Assembly (NCBI GenBank): GCA_002315495.1
Contig: DCGJ01000080.1
Location: 6,905-20,146, forward strand
DNA length: 13,242 bases
DNA from: Lachnoclostridium sp. UBA1781
GTDB lineage: Bacteria; Bacillota; Clostridia; Lachnospirales; Lachnospiraceae
Reading direction: 5' to 3'
Shown here: one piece after another, positions 1 through 7,762 of the stretch
How the letters are laid out: each line of letters starts with the position of its first letter
Position numbering within the stretch: the stretch's first letter is position 1
Made by a program: the position numbers and the translations under genes
Notes under the pieces: model-generated
Databases searched by the model: none
What the model saw: the letters and a program-made list of their open reading frames with translations, nothing else
Told to the model about the DNA's origin: nothing

Positions 1-860
1 AATCGGCCAAATGCTTCCGTGTCCGCCGTTGCGCGATAAATCGTCACTGCCTGCTTCTCCCCAAGCACCTTGTAGTGCTTTTCGGAAAGGCCAACCTTCT
101 CGTAGTCAAAGCCCAGAAGCATATTCCACAGGATGTCAGTATCGACCTGAAGCAGATGGTTGGAAAAATAGTTCGCATTTTCCATACGCTCGGTCCAACG
201 GTCTCTCTGACGCAAAACAGCACGAACGACTTCCTTACCGATATCGGCATATTTCTCCGGAAGAAGCTCCCAGACAGCCAGCTCCTCCCAATTTTCCAGC
301 TTCATATTGCGGTCCACAACAAAGGTGGATTCCACCAGATTCGGTGAAGCAATGACCCACTGCTCCTTGTTGGAATACAAGCGAAGAAGATCTACGGAAA
401 TGGCTCCGTAGCTTGCCGCAAGGTCCAAAAGGTTCGCATTTTCGCCATGCTCATTGGTGATTTTAACACCGGCTCCTCCCAGATAATTCAGATCAAAGCC
501 CTTCATAAAGCCGGGAAGATTCGTGTGCGCCAGCGAATAATCCGTCTCCTTAAAGACCAGGGAGAAGGAAGTCTTGTAATGGTTCCAGTCCATCTCGGAC
601 AGACCGGTCGTAAGTCCCGTCTCACGGAAGAACAGGGTGTTCTTTCCGATGGTGGCACGATAGGCATTTAAAATGGCCTCTGCGCCTTTCTCGGCCGGAC
701 TAAGACGGGTGGAGAAGAAAACGGCGGCAGCAATTCCGAGCACCACAAGAACGCCCCCGATTGCCCAAGGGAGAAGGTGTTTCTTTTTCTTTTCTACCTT
801 CACGAAGCCTTCCGGATATCCGTTCTCATCGAAGGCTGCGCGCGTGATAAAATCAGCCAT
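1..860 (-). CDS. Single-pass membrane protein of an ABC cassette, unknown function (3' end outside window)
   Basis: Translating the minus strand from the ATG at 860 gives about 286 codons with no stop before the window edge, so this is a real gene with its C-terminus missing. The start is supported by a TGGAG SD eight bases upstream. The protein opens with a short cytosolic segment (MADFITRAAFDENGYPEG), then a basic stretch (KKKK, about residues 24-27), then one membrane helix at about residues 29-50 (LLPWAIGGVLVVLGIAAAVF). At least 235 residues follow on the outer face and contain no cysteine that I found. I do not recognise the family. It lies 79 bases downstream of an ABC ATPase gene and shares its direction, so it may be a partner or substrate-facing subunit, but a hairpin terminator lies between them. 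It is not a permease over the part visible. The gene is certain; the role is not. Confidence 0.85.
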   Translation of the reverse strand, partial: MADFITRAAFDENGYPEGFVKVEKKKKHLLPWAIGGVLVVLGIAAAVFFSTRLSPAEKGAEAILNAYRATIGKNTLFFRETGLTTGLSEMDWNHYKTSFSLVFKETDYSLAHTNLPGFMKGFDLNYLGGAGVKITNEHGENANLLDLAASYGAISVDLLRLYSNKEQWVIASPNLVESTFVVDRNMKLENWEELAVWELLPEKYADIGKEVVRAVLRQRDRWTERMENANYFSNHLLQVDTDILWNMLLGFDYEKVGLSEKHYKVLGEKQAVTIYRATADTEAFGR

Positions 861-903
861 TTTCGTTACTCCATATCAAAATAAACGTGTTCTAAAAAAT
901 CGG

Positions 904-936
904 AAAAAGCGAAGAAAGCCTTTTGGGCTCCTTCGC
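904..936 (-). terminator. Intrinsic terminator or attenuator between ABC ATPase and downstream membrane gene
   Basis: On the minus strand the arms GCGAAGGAGCC and GGCTTTCTTCGC (plus 926-936 and 909-920) pair with one bulge and one G-T pair around a CAAAA loop. They are followed by TTTTT (plus 908-904). The hairpin starts three bases after the ATPase stop codon. No convincing promoter follows before the next gene, so it probably lets part of the transcription through rather than ending the operon. Confidence 0.6.
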
Positions 937-939
937 CGT

Positions 940-1614
940 TTATCGAATCAGATTAAGCAGTGCTTCCCCGTGAGTTCCCTTCGGAGCCTCGGTCAGCACT
1001 CCCTCCTTCATAACCAGTACATGGTCACAGATTGCCAGCTCGTCCTCGTCATGCGTGGTAATCAAAATGATGCCCTTCCGCTTCTTGAATTCCATCATAT
1101 AGCGGCGAATATCATCCTTACATACCAGGTCCAAAGCTGCACTCGGCTCGTCGAGAATCAAAATCGGCGGGTCATTTGCGATGGCACATCCGATGGAAAG
1201 ACGCTTCTTCATACCGCCGGACATCGCCATAACGCGAACATCCAGGAATTCCGGAATTCCGAGCATTGCAAGCACGCCCTGCTCCAGTTCCTCCTTCAGG
1301 TCGTATCGGCTGTCACAGTACCACAGATTCAGATTATCCCTTGCGGTCAACTCCGGAATCAGCGGATTCTCCTGAGGAACGTAGCCAATCAGGCGCTCTC
1401 TCTCCTTCGGATTGTGAAACAGGTCCTTGCCAAACGCCTCGAAGGAGCCACTGTCCTGTCGAAGGGTTCCGGCTAGAATGGACAAAAGAGTTGATTTACC
1501 GCAGCCATTTGCACCGGCGATTGCAATACAATCCCCCTGCTCGGCGGTAAAGCAAATGTCCTTTAGCACCTGCTTCTTCCCGTATCTTTTTGATACCTTC
1601 TGTACGCTTAACAT
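940..1614 (-). CDS. ABC transporter ATP-binding protein
   Basis: A stand-alone, cytosolic ABC ATPase of 224 residues. Visible motifs are Walker A GANGCGKS (34-41), Q-loop Q81, a variant signature MSGGM (131-135), Walker B ILILDE (151-156) and switch histidine H188. The short length, single nucleotide-binding domain and signature followed by KKRLSIG resemble the CcmA/NatA-type (ABC-2 exporter) ATPases, but no permease with several membrane helices is present in the window. Its partner must be outside the window, or the ATPase works with the flanking single-helix proteins. The ATG at 1614 is preceded by AGAGGG, and that SD overlaps the stop codon of the 32-residue upstream gene, suggesting coupled translation. 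A hairpin terminator directly follows the gene. The ATPase assignment is certain; substrate unknown. Confidence 0.93.
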   Translation of the reverse strand: MLSVQKVSKRYGKKQVLKDICFTAEQGDCIAIAGANGCGKSTLLSILAGTLRQDSGSFEAFGKDLFHNPKERERLIGYVPQENPLIPELTARDNLNLWYCDSRYDLKEELEQGVLAMLGIPEFLDVRVMAMSGGMKKRLSIGCAIANDPPILILDEPSAALDLVCKDDIRRYMMEFKKRKGIILITTHDEDELAICDHVLVMKEGVLTEAPKGTHGEALLNLIR

Positions 1615-1629
1615 TCGTTTCGTTACCCT

Positions 1630-1728
1630 CTAGCCCTTAATTGCTGCAAGCAAAAGACCTACCATAACCAGTACCAGTACAATGGCAATGATACGACAAA
1701 TTAAAATCATTGTTTTTCTCTTAAACAT
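1630..1728 (-). CDS. 32-residue single-helix membrane peptide
   Basis: A short reading frame of 32 codons plus TAG. It starts MFKRKTMILICR and continues with a hydrophobic stretch (IIAIVLVLVMVGLLLAAI) ending in KG. The positive N-terminus and one uninterrupted helix predict an Nin-Cout single-pass peptide. It is supported by an ideal SD (GAGGTGA, four bases before ATG), by a promoter with 17-base spacing just upstream, and by its stop lying 15 bases from the ABC ATPase start with the ATPase SD overlapping it. This is the usual look of a small accessory subunit or membrane anchor of an ABC complex. A leader peptide whose only job is coupling is the alternative. No family is recognised. Small genes of this kind are easily missed in automatic annotation. 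Confidence 0.72.
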   Translation of the reverse strand: MFKRKTMILICRIIAIVLVLVMVGLLLAAIKG

Positions 1729-1754
1729 AAGTCACCTCGTAGCCCCAAATGATA

Positions 1755-1778
1755 GGCTTCGGAATTGTTCCGAAAGCC
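1755..1778 (-). promoter_or_regulatory. Stem-loop at the predicted 5' end of the small-peptide/ABC mRNA
   Basis: On the minus strand, GGCTTTCGGAA and TTCCGAAGCC pair with a single bulged T around a CAA loop. The predicted transcription start, about seven bases after the -10 box that ends at 1785, falls on the first G of this stem. The mRNA would therefore begin with a hairpin. Such 5' terminal stems are known to protect mRNAs from 5'-end-dependent decay. It has no U-run, so it is not a terminator. Confidence 0.5.
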
Positions 1779-1784
1779 GCATTT

Positions 1785-1813
1785 ATTGTAGTCGATATAT
1801 GCGGAAAATGCAA
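1785..1813 (-). promoter_or_regulatory. Promoter of the small-peptide/ABC cassette
   Basis: On the minus strand, TTGCAT (plus 1813-1808), a 17-base spacer and TACAAT (plus 1790-1785) form a good sigma-A-type promoter. The -35 box begins ten bases after the nth stop codon. No terminator separates nth from this promoter, so read-through from nth may add to expression. Confidence 0.65.
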
Positions 1814-1822
1814 GTAAAACCG

Positions 1823-2452
1823 CTATTTCTTCGCCTTACAAAGGTCGTTTAGGAAGCAGGTATCGCATTGCGGATTGCGCGCAGAACAGATACTTCTGCC
1901 ATGCGCAATAATCTGGATGTTCCAAAGAATCCATCGTTCCTTCGGAAGCACCCGCATCAGATCCTTCTCCACTACCTCCGGCTCGTCCGCCTTCGTAAGT
2001 CCAAGCTTCTTCGTAATTCGCTTTACGTGCGTATCCACGACGATGCTCGGCTCATGGAAAATGTTCCCCCGAATGACATTTGCCGTCTTTCGCCCAACGC
2101 CCGGAAGGGCTGTCAGAAGCTCGATATCCGACGGCACCACATCCCCATAGGTTTCGTGAATCTCCTTCGAGCAGGCGATGATATTCTTCGCCTTGTTGTG
2201 AAAGAAGCCGGTCGTGCGAATGTCGTCCTCCACGTCGGAGAGGCGGGCATTTCCAAGCGCCTCAGGGCTTGGATAATGGGCGAACAAATCCTTCGTCACG
2301 ATGTTCACTCTCGCATCGGTGCACTGCGCGGAAAGAATGGTCGCGATGAGAAGCTGCCAGGCATTTTCATGATGCAGGTAACAGGTCAGGTCCGTCGTAT
2401 ATTGTTCGTCCAGTCGGCGGCAAATCTCCGCCACGCGCTCCTTTTGTGTCAT
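1823..2452 (-). CDS. nth: Endonuclease III (DNA glycosylase/AP lyase)
   Basis: Cytosolic base-excision repair enzyme that removes oxidised pyrimidines and cuts the abasic site. Counting from the ATG at 2452 (209 residues, normal for the family), the helix-hairpin-helix LPGVGRKTAN carries catalytic Lys122. VDTHVKR carries catalytic Asp140. Four cysteines at 189, 196, 199 and 205 give the C-X6-C-X2-C-X5-C pattern of the [4Fe-4S] cluster. The start is fixed by GGAGGAG five bases upstream. An in-frame ATG at 2488 is rejected because it lies inside the terminator hairpin of the preceding gene. No promoter is visible in the 35 bases between that hairpin and the start, so the gene probably depends on read-through from the glycoside hydrolase gene. 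Confidence 0.97.
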   Translation of the reverse strand: MTQKERVAEICRRLDEQYTTDLTCYLHHENAWQLLIATILSAQCTDARVNIVTKDLFAHYPSPEALGNARLSDVEDDIRTTGFFHNKAKNIIACSKEIHETYGDVVPSDIELLTALPGVGRKTANVIRGNIFHEPSIVVDTHVKRITKKLGLTKADEPEVVEKDLMRVLPKERWILWNIQIIAHGRSICSARNPQCDTCFLNDLCKAKK

Positions 2453-2486
2453 AACTCCTCCGTTCGTTGGCCAAATGCCCCTCTTC

Positions 2487-2522
2487 AAAAGCAGGCGGAA
2501 AGTTCCCCTTCCGCCGGCTTTT
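2487..2522 (-). terminator. Terminator after the GH13 gene
   Basis: On the minus strand, AAAAGCCGGCGGAA and TTCCGCCTGCTTTT form a 14-pair stem with one mismatch around an eight-base loop (plus 2501-2508). The 3' arm ends in TTTT. It begins on the last base of the GH13 stop codon. The short U-run suggests incomplete termination, which fits the lack of a separate nth promoter. Confidence 0.7.
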
Positions 2523-4597
2523 TAGTATCTCATATTTTTCAAAACAACACCGCTTCTTGGCGGCATAATCAGGGTGATTTCGCCTTCGACAATATGGTAA
2601 ATCTCCGATTCAAAGCCAAAGCCCTCATGATCCGTGCGGATTAAGCGAACCAAAAACTGATCATCGGTCAGGGCCAGCTGCCATACCGGAACGCGAATCA
2701 CACGCTCCTGATCGTTGTTATTGATGGCAACCACCAGCGTATCCTTCTCGTCGAAGCGGCCGTAGGTCAGTACGCCCGGCTCGGTGTGGAGCATTTTCAG
2801 GGAGCCGGTCTTTAAGGCCTTGTAGTCTCTGTGAATACGAATGGCTTCGCGGTGGAATTCCTGAAGCTCCTTATTCTCGTGTCCCCACGGAAATGCCCGT
2901 CGGTTGTCCGGGTCGGTCCAGCCGCAAAGGCCGGCTTCGTCGCCGTAATACACCGTCGGCGCGCCCATCCAGGTCATCTGCATCAGCACGGCTTCGCGCA
3001 TTACTGCCATGTCGACATCACGCTCTGCCGCCTGCGGTCCCATATGTGCGATACGTCCCACACGACGGTTCGTTCTCGTTAAGAAACGGGAATGGTCATG
3101 GTTGGAAAGCTCGTTCATTGCCACCAGCATGGATGGTGTCTGGAAGCGTGCCATATAGTGGTTCATGGCGTGAACAAAGGCCTTGTCGTTACAAAGCATA
3201 TCCGTGCGGAATTCATCGCTGTGCTTCTGCATACCGGTCAAGAACCACGTAACCGGCTCCATAAATGCGTCATAGTTCATAACGCTGTCCCACTCATCGC
3301 CCTGAAGCCAGGAACCGGCATCGCCGTAATGCTCGGCGAGAATGAGCGCATTTGGATTGGCCGCACGCACATTCTTTCGAAAATCCTTCCAGAACCGGTG
3401 ATTAAACTCCGGGCTGTGTCCAAGGTCCGCTGCCACATCAAGTCTCCAGCCGTCACAGTTATATGGCGGAGAAACCCATTTGCGGGCGATTCTCATAATG
3501 TAATTATAAAGGTTTGGCGATTCCTCGTAATTCAACTTCGGAAGGGTGTTATGTCCCCACCAGCCGTCATAGCTGTTGTTATGTGGCCATGCCTCCTGCT
3601 TCGTATCCTTGAAATCAAAGAAATCGCGATATGGACTGTCAGCAGACTGATATGCGCCCGGTAAAAAGCCCGGCTTGTCGCTGTAGATACCCTCGCGGTC
3701 CAGCCATTTGTTAAAGGAGCCGCAATGGTTGAATACACCGTCAATAATGACCTTCATGCCCCTTCTGTGCACTTCCTCAACAAAATGCGCGAAGAAGTCA
3801 TTGCTGGCCTCTAAGTTCTCAAGAGAGGTCACGCGGGTAACATATTTCTCGGACTTGTTATTGTCCTTCTCCCAAGGCTCCAGGCATTTTTCTGCATCCT
3901 TCACAATCACACCGTAATGCGGGTCGATATAATCGTAGTCCTGATTATCATATTTATGATTGGACGGAGATACAAAAATCGGATTGAGGTAAATGACCTC
4001 CACGCCCAGCTCCTGCAGGTAATCGAGTTTCTTCCATACACCGGCGAGGTCACCGCCGTGGAATATCGCCACATCGCTTTCCTTACTCGGATACTCATTC
4101 CAGTCGTTACACTCACGACTCATGCGGTCAATATAAAAATACTCATTGGTCGCAACATCGTTCGTCGGGTCGCCGTTATAGAAGCGGTCCACGAATATCT
4201 GATACATCACCGCACCCTTCGCCCAGTCCGGGGTATGAAAGCCCGGAGTAATCATAAAGCGGTTCTCCATACGCGGCTCACGATTGACACCGAAGCGGTC
4301 GTAGTAATATATTTCATTTTCGTATCGCAATTGGAACAGGTAGGACACCGGCGCTGCTGCCAAAGCCACCTCAGCGGCATGCCATAAAAATGCGTCATTT
4401 CGTTCCACAACGTGCATCGGATAGCATCGCCCGTCCGCAATGACATTTACCTCATCGATGAAGTTCACTGCCGTTCTGATTTTTAAGGTCACGGTGTCGT
4501 ATATTTCCGGCTCCGCAGGACTTACAAACTGGGCAGTTCCGTCGGAAAATACGGCGTCTGCCTGAAAGCCCGGATAACGTTCTACATTAACAATCAT
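2522..4597 (-). CDS. GH13 alpha-glucan hydrolase (neopullulanase / cyclomaltodextrinase / alpha-glycosidase-like)
   Basis: A 691-residue enzyme that hydrolyses alpha-1,4 (possibly also alpha-1,6) bonds of malto-oligosaccharides, pullulan or cyclodextrins. There is no signal peptide, so it is cytosolic. Residues 1-120 look like the N-terminal beta-sandwich of neopullulanase-type enzymes. The catalytic barrel begins at YQIFVDRFYNGDP (about 132). The four conserved GH13 regions are present: DGVFNH (286-291), GWRLDVA with nucleophile Asp387, ILAEHYGD with acid/base Glu422, and NHDHSR with transition-state Asp501. A short C-terminal beta domain follows. It stands alone with its own promoter; no maltose transporter or regulator is in the window. 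Exact subfamily and bond preference cannot be read by eye. The SD AAAGGAG is 25 bases from the ATG, with a small hairpin between them. Confidence 0.93.
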   Translation of the reverse strand: MIVNVERYPGFQADAVFSDGTAQFVSPAEPEIYDTVTLKIRTAVNFIDEVNVIADGRCYPMHVVERNDAFLWHAAEVALAAAPVSYLFQLRYENEIYYYDRFGVNREPRMENRFMITPGFHTPDWAKGAVMYQIFVDRFYNGDPTNDVATNEYFYIDRMSRECNDWNEYPSKESDVAIFHGGDLAGVWKKLDYLQELGVEVIYLNPIFVSPSNHKYDNQDYDYIDPHYGVIVKDAEKCLEPWEKDNNKSEKYVTRVTSLENLEASNDFFAHFVEEVHRRGMKVIIDGVFNHCGSFNKWLDREGIYSDKPGFLPGAYQSADSPYRDFFDFKDTKQEAWPHNNSYDGWWGHNTLPKLNYEESPNLYNYIMRIARKWVSPPYNCDGWRLDVAADLGHSPEFNHRFWKDFRKNVRAANPNALILAEHYGDAGSWLQGDEWDSVMNYDAFMEPVTWFLTGMQKHSDEFRTDMLCNDKAFVHAMNHYMARFQTPSMLVAMNELSNHDHSRFLTRTNRRVGRIAHMGPQAAERDVDMAVMREAVLMQMTWMGAPTVYYGDEAGLCGWTDPDNRRAFPWGHENKELQEFHREAIRIHRDYKALKTGSLKMLHTEPGVLTYGRFDEKDTLVVAINNNDQERVIRVPVWQLALTDDQFLVRLIRTDHEGFGFESEIYHIVEGEITLIMPPRSGVVLKNMRY

Positions 4598-4629
4598 TTC
4601 TCATATCCGAAGAATACTTCGGCTCCTTT
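4598..4629 (-). promoter_or_regulatory. Ribosome binding site with hairpin spacer for the GH13 gene
   Basis: On the minus strand, AAAGGAG (plus 4629-4623) is followed at once by CCGAAGTATTCTTCGG (plus 4622-4607), a perfect six-pair stem with a TATT loop, then ATATGAGAA and the ATG. The linear SD-to-ATG distance is 25 bases. If the stem folds, nine unpaired bases remain, close to normal spacing. The only nearer SD-like bases are a weak GAGA. Confidence 0.55.
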
Positions 4630-4671
4630 GTAGGATTCAATTAATCAGCATTTCAAACTAAAGTCCACCAT

Positions 4672-4700
4672 AAAATATCATATCCCCCCGATTTTTTCAA
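4672..4700 (-). promoter_or_regulatory. Promoter of the GH13 gene
   Basis: On the minus strand, TTGAAA (plus 4700-4695), a 17-base spacer and TATTTT (plus 4677-4672) form a plausible sigma-A promoter. It sits between the upstream cassette's terminator and the GH13 start. It gives a leader of about 70 bases that contains the hairpin RBS. Confidence 0.55.
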
Positions 4701-4741
4701 GAACAATGCATAGCAGGCGTTCCTCTTCCTTTACAAATAAA

Positions 4742-4773
4742 ATAGTAGGAGGACATCTATACCCTCCTACTAT
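4742..4773 (-). terminator. Terminator of the secreted-protein/ABC cassette
   Basis: An 11-pair perfect stem: plus 4742-4752 pairs with 4763-4773, with a ten-base loop. Read on the minus strand it starts three bases after the ABC gene stop and is followed by TTTATTT. It closes the three-gene unit and separates it from the GH13 promoter. Confidence 0.85.
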
Positions 4774-4776
4774 AAT

Positions 4777-7122
4777 TTACTTGCTTTTTATCATTTGGAT
4801 AATCGGTTTCCCCATCATAACCCACAAAGGGAGGAAAACACAGCCAATTGCACTGATAATCAAAACCAAAATTTCTCCCAACTCAAGAAGAGGGTTGACA
4901 GTATATACCCCGAACATATAACCATAGTATTGCTGTAAGCTTCTATTTTGAATGAAATAATAAATACATTCAACCGCAAATGACAAAACAGCGCTTACCA
5001 CACTCAATAAAATCGCCTCAAACAGCATAAGCTTAAACACATCCGTCCCCAAAACTCCCATAGAACGAAGCACACCTATTTTTCTCTCATTATCCCTTAC
5101 ATTAAACGAAAAGAAAACCACAAGCGTCAATAGAAGAATACATATTAATACCCAAAGTATTATTTTTCCAAAAACCCCTATTCTCTCGTCATTATGCCGC
5201 ATTTCATGGTATAAGCCTTCCGTTCCGTTTCCACTTATAACATAATCCTCAGACAATAGATGCTCAAATGCTTTTGAAAAGCCTGATTTATTCCCTATAT
5301 AAATCAAGTAAGAATCATATAATCCATTTGAATAAAACGAATCTCGAACCTCCGAAAATTGTTCTTCTGTCACATAAACATCAGCGTTATTGCTTGACAC
5401 CACACCTACAATTCTTGGATTTTGAAAATCAGAATACATATTGAGATATCCACTGAACACATCCTGTTGGATGCTCTCGTCTAAGTTCAGGTACTTGAAT
5501 TCGACTTCCTCAAATGAGTCAATCAAGATTCCTAGATTAGGATTACAATATACATATGATTCTGAGAGAAGAATCTCGTTGTTATTTTCGGGAAACCGAC
5601 CTGCAATTAAGTCATTCACACCCAGTTCCTGAACCGACCCGTAGTATGTGATTGTATCAAGGTAGTTTGAAAGAAGCCATTCATCTATCGTCGCGCATCG
5701 AAGAGGGATATATTTTGCGTTACTTTTCCAATACTTCTCAGCCTGTTGGGATACAATCACGCGTGAACCTTCATTCTGAACAAATGTATCAATTTCGTAC
5801 TCACTTCCGCGAGAGAACAGTGTTCTGTAATCAGTCTCAATGATACCCCTTACCCGAAACACTACTCCGTCAATCATTACCTCATCCCCCAACGCCTCAC
5901 CAGAAAGATCGAGCTTGTCGCGTAAATAATCTGTAAGTACTATATCACTTTCGCATTCAGGAAAATGCCCATGAAGAAGATAATTCTCCGGGACAAACGG
6001 TGCTGTGTCTATATGACCAGTATCTTTTTTCGTCATATCTGCTGAGAATATATAAATATTCTCTCTCTTTCCATACACACATTCACCAAACAAATCACGA
6101 ATAGTATACAAGAGACGTGTGGAATTCCTGTCCTCATAAGAATATGGACAATACTCCCCTTCATAATATACCGTTTCCCGCGAAGCGGAAAAGGTTTGTT
6201 CGCGTGAACGGAATAATTCCTCAAACGCCCTTCCATAATTTGCCGTATCAACCGCAAGGATCACCTTAATAAGTGCAAGAATTATTGAAAGAAGAATCAA
6301 TGATATTGCTAATCGTACCCGTCGAACGCGTAGTCCTCCCCATGCCATCTTTACCAGATAAGCAAACGGGATTGCCTGAACCTTGTTCTTATTAATTACC
6401 TCAAATTCCAACTCCTGTCCATTTCCTTGCAGAGTTTCATTCTTGTAATCTTCAACCACAACCCCATCCCTCATCAAAAGGATTCGATCTGCGTATTGTT
6501 GTGCCTCGTCTCGGTCATGGGTAGACACTATTACAAGACAATTCTTTGATAATCGTTTCAATAGATGAAATACTATCTCACTATTTTCAGTATCTAAGTT
6601 TCCTGTAGGTTCGTCTGCAAGAATTACTAGTGGTCTCTTGATAAATGCTCGTGCGATTGCCACCCGTTGTTGTTGCCCGCCGGACAATTCACGAACAAAT
6701 CGATTCTCGAGCCCATCCAAGTCGACAAAGGAAAGGGCCTCCTGAATTCTCCCCTCAACTTCTTCTTTCGAATAGCCTTCAATTTGAGATAAAACCAACT
6801 CTAGGTTTTGCCCAACCGTCAACTCGGGAATCAACTGAAAGTCTTGAAAAACAATACCAATATCCGCAGCACGATAACAATCCAGATTTCTCCCACTATC
6901 AATTGCGAACCCAGCATTATTATTCGAAAATCTGATACTACCGGAGGTTGGATAATCAAGACCCGCGAGCAAATTAAGAAGAGTGGATTTTCCACATCCA
7001 CTCTTACCTAATATGGCAACTAATCCATTTTCACCAAGTTGTAGAGACACTCCACGAAGCGCCATAACGGATTTCGAAAAGGTCGTTTTGTATTCTTTAG
7101 TTACCCCCTCGAGTGTGTACAT
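4777..7122 (-). CDS. Fused ABC ATPase-FtsX-type permease (MacB/LolCDE-like, type VII ABC)
   Basis: A 781-residue membrane transporter with the ATPase and permease in one chain, expected to act as a homodimer. ATPase half: Walker A GKSGCGKS (39-46), Q-loop Q93, LSGGQ (146-150), Walker B VILADE (167-172) with PTGNLD after it, and switch H202. Permease half: one helix at about 269-291, a large extracytoplasmic domain of about 350 residues, then three helices at about 653-675, 696-721 and 748-768. The ERKIGVLRSMG stretch after helix 2 is typical of FtsX/MacB permeases. This class usually moves or extracts lipids and peptides from the membrane by mechanical transmission, or senses antimicrobial peptides. 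The preceding secreted protein is the obvious candidate cargo or the agent resisted. SD AGGAAGG lies five bases upstream; the gap to the preceding gene is 24 bases. Clearly AT-richer than the flanking housekeeping genes. Confidence 0.93.
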   Translation of the reverse strand: MYTLEGVTKEYKTTFSKSVMALRGVSLQLGENGLVAILGKSGCGKSTLLNLLAGLDYPTSGSIRFSNNNAGFAIDSGRNLDCYRAADIGIVFQDFQLIPELTVGQNLELVLSQIEGYSKEEVEGRIQEALSFVDLDGLENRFVRELSGGQQQRVAIARAFIKRPLVILADEPTGNLDTENSEIVFHLLKRLSKNCLVIVSTHDRDEAQQYADRILLMRDGVVVEDYKNETLQGNGQELEFEVINKNKVQAIPFAYLVKMAWGGLRVRRVRLAISLILLSIILALIKVILAVDTANYGRAFEELFRSREQTFSASRETVYYEGEYCPYSYEDRNSTRLLYTIRDLFGECVYGKRENIYIFSADMTKKDTGHIDTAPFVPENYLLHGHFPECESDIVLTDYLRDKLDLSGEALGDEVMIDGVVFRVRGIIETDYRTLFSRGSEYEIDTFVQNEGSRVIVSQQAEKYWKSNAKYIPLRCATIDEWLLSNYLDTITYYGSVQELGVNDLIAGRFPENNNEILLSESYVYCNPNLGILIDSFEEVEFKYLNLDESIQQDVFSGYLNMYSDFQNPRIVGVVSSNNADVYVTEEQFSEVRDSFYSNGLYDSYLIYIGNKSGFSKAFEHLLSEDYVISGNGTEGLYHEMRHNDERIGVFGKIILWVLICILLLTLVVFFSFNVRDNERKIGVLRSMGVLGTDVFKLMLFEAILLSVVSAVLSFAVECIYYFIQNRSLQQYYGYMFGVYTVNPLLELGEILVLIISAIGCVFLPLWVMMGKPIIQMIKSK

Positions 7123-7146
7123 AATGCCCTTCCTCGCGTTTTCTTA

Positions 7147-7752
7147 TTATTTATTCCATTCCAACTTATTCAGAAGGTAATTCAGCGCAGCGCCTTCCTC
7201 TGCGCCATTTGCCTCACCAAACAAGTCTCCCCGCCCAATAAGAATTGTCGGCTGTATCGTATCGCTCAGCATTCCAATGAAAGTAATTCCTTGGGATTCT
7301 TCGTTCTCGTCAATATACCGTTTTTTTACAAACGCATCCATCTTTGCTCCGCCTAGATAGCCAAGACTATATCTGGAATCAGATTCCAGTATGGAAAAAA
7401 TAACATCCCAGTCTTCATCAGAAAGATGCAGATTACCATCAATATCGTTCAAAACAATATAAAAATAACGGAATCCGGAATCCGGTTTCAGGGTAGCTTC
7501 CGAAATATTCTCAAGCTTTTTAACTTTAACAGTCGGAAGTTCTTTGCTCATTTCTCCATACCAAAAAACTTCTGTCGGATAAACTTTTGACATCTTATAG
7601 TCAATAATCTCAACTACCGACATCCCCGCATAAAAGTCTTTTTCCGTGTTTTCGTTTGTTTTCGATTTAAGTGTTTTCCACAAATAGAGTCCAACTGCTC
7701 CCATTACTAAAAGAATCAAAACAACCAAACACCATGCAATAATCCGTCTCAT
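7147..7752 (-). CDS. Membrane-anchored extracytoplasmic protein, unknown function
   Basis: A 201-residue protein beginning MRRIIAWCLVVLILLVMG. One helix spans about residues 5-26 and the remaining roughly 175 residues should face outward. The start at 7752 is chosen because GGGGG lies four bases upstream and the preceding stop codon is only ten bases away; an in-frame start 27 bases earlier overlaps the upstream gene. Cys8 lies within the hydrophobic segment but lacks a lipobox, so it is a signal anchor rather than a lipoprotein. The outer domain is rich in acidic residues and has mixed alpha/beta character. No motif is recognised. It sits between a secreted protein and an ABC transporter in one transcription unit, which suggests an accessory subunit for export or an immunity protein. 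That role is inferred from context only. Confidence 0.88.
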   Translation of the reverse strand: MRRIIAWCLVVLILLVMGAVGLYLWKTLKSKTNENTEKDFYAGMSVVEIIDYKMSKVYPTEVFWYGEMSKELPTVKVKKLENISEATLKPDSGFRYFYIVLNDIDGNLHLSDEDWDVIFSILESDSRYSLGYLGGAKMDAFVKKRYIDENEESQGITFIGMLSDTIQPTILIGRGDLFGEANGAEEGAALNYLLNKLEWNK

Positions 7753-7762
7753 TGTACCCCCA

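Noticed and set aside
673..1476. Long plus-strand reading frame opposite the membrane protein and ABC ATPase genes
   Set aside because: It spans two genes and a terminator on the other strand, has no SD or domain, and its low-complexity residues reflect antisense codons.
2453..2488. Longer nth start at 2488
   Set aside because: It lies in the preceding gene's terminator stem; the 2452 ATG has a strong SD.
1868..2644. Plus-strand reading frame opposite nth
   Set aside because: It runs antisense to a fully motif-complete endonuclease III and across a terminator hairpin; no family features.
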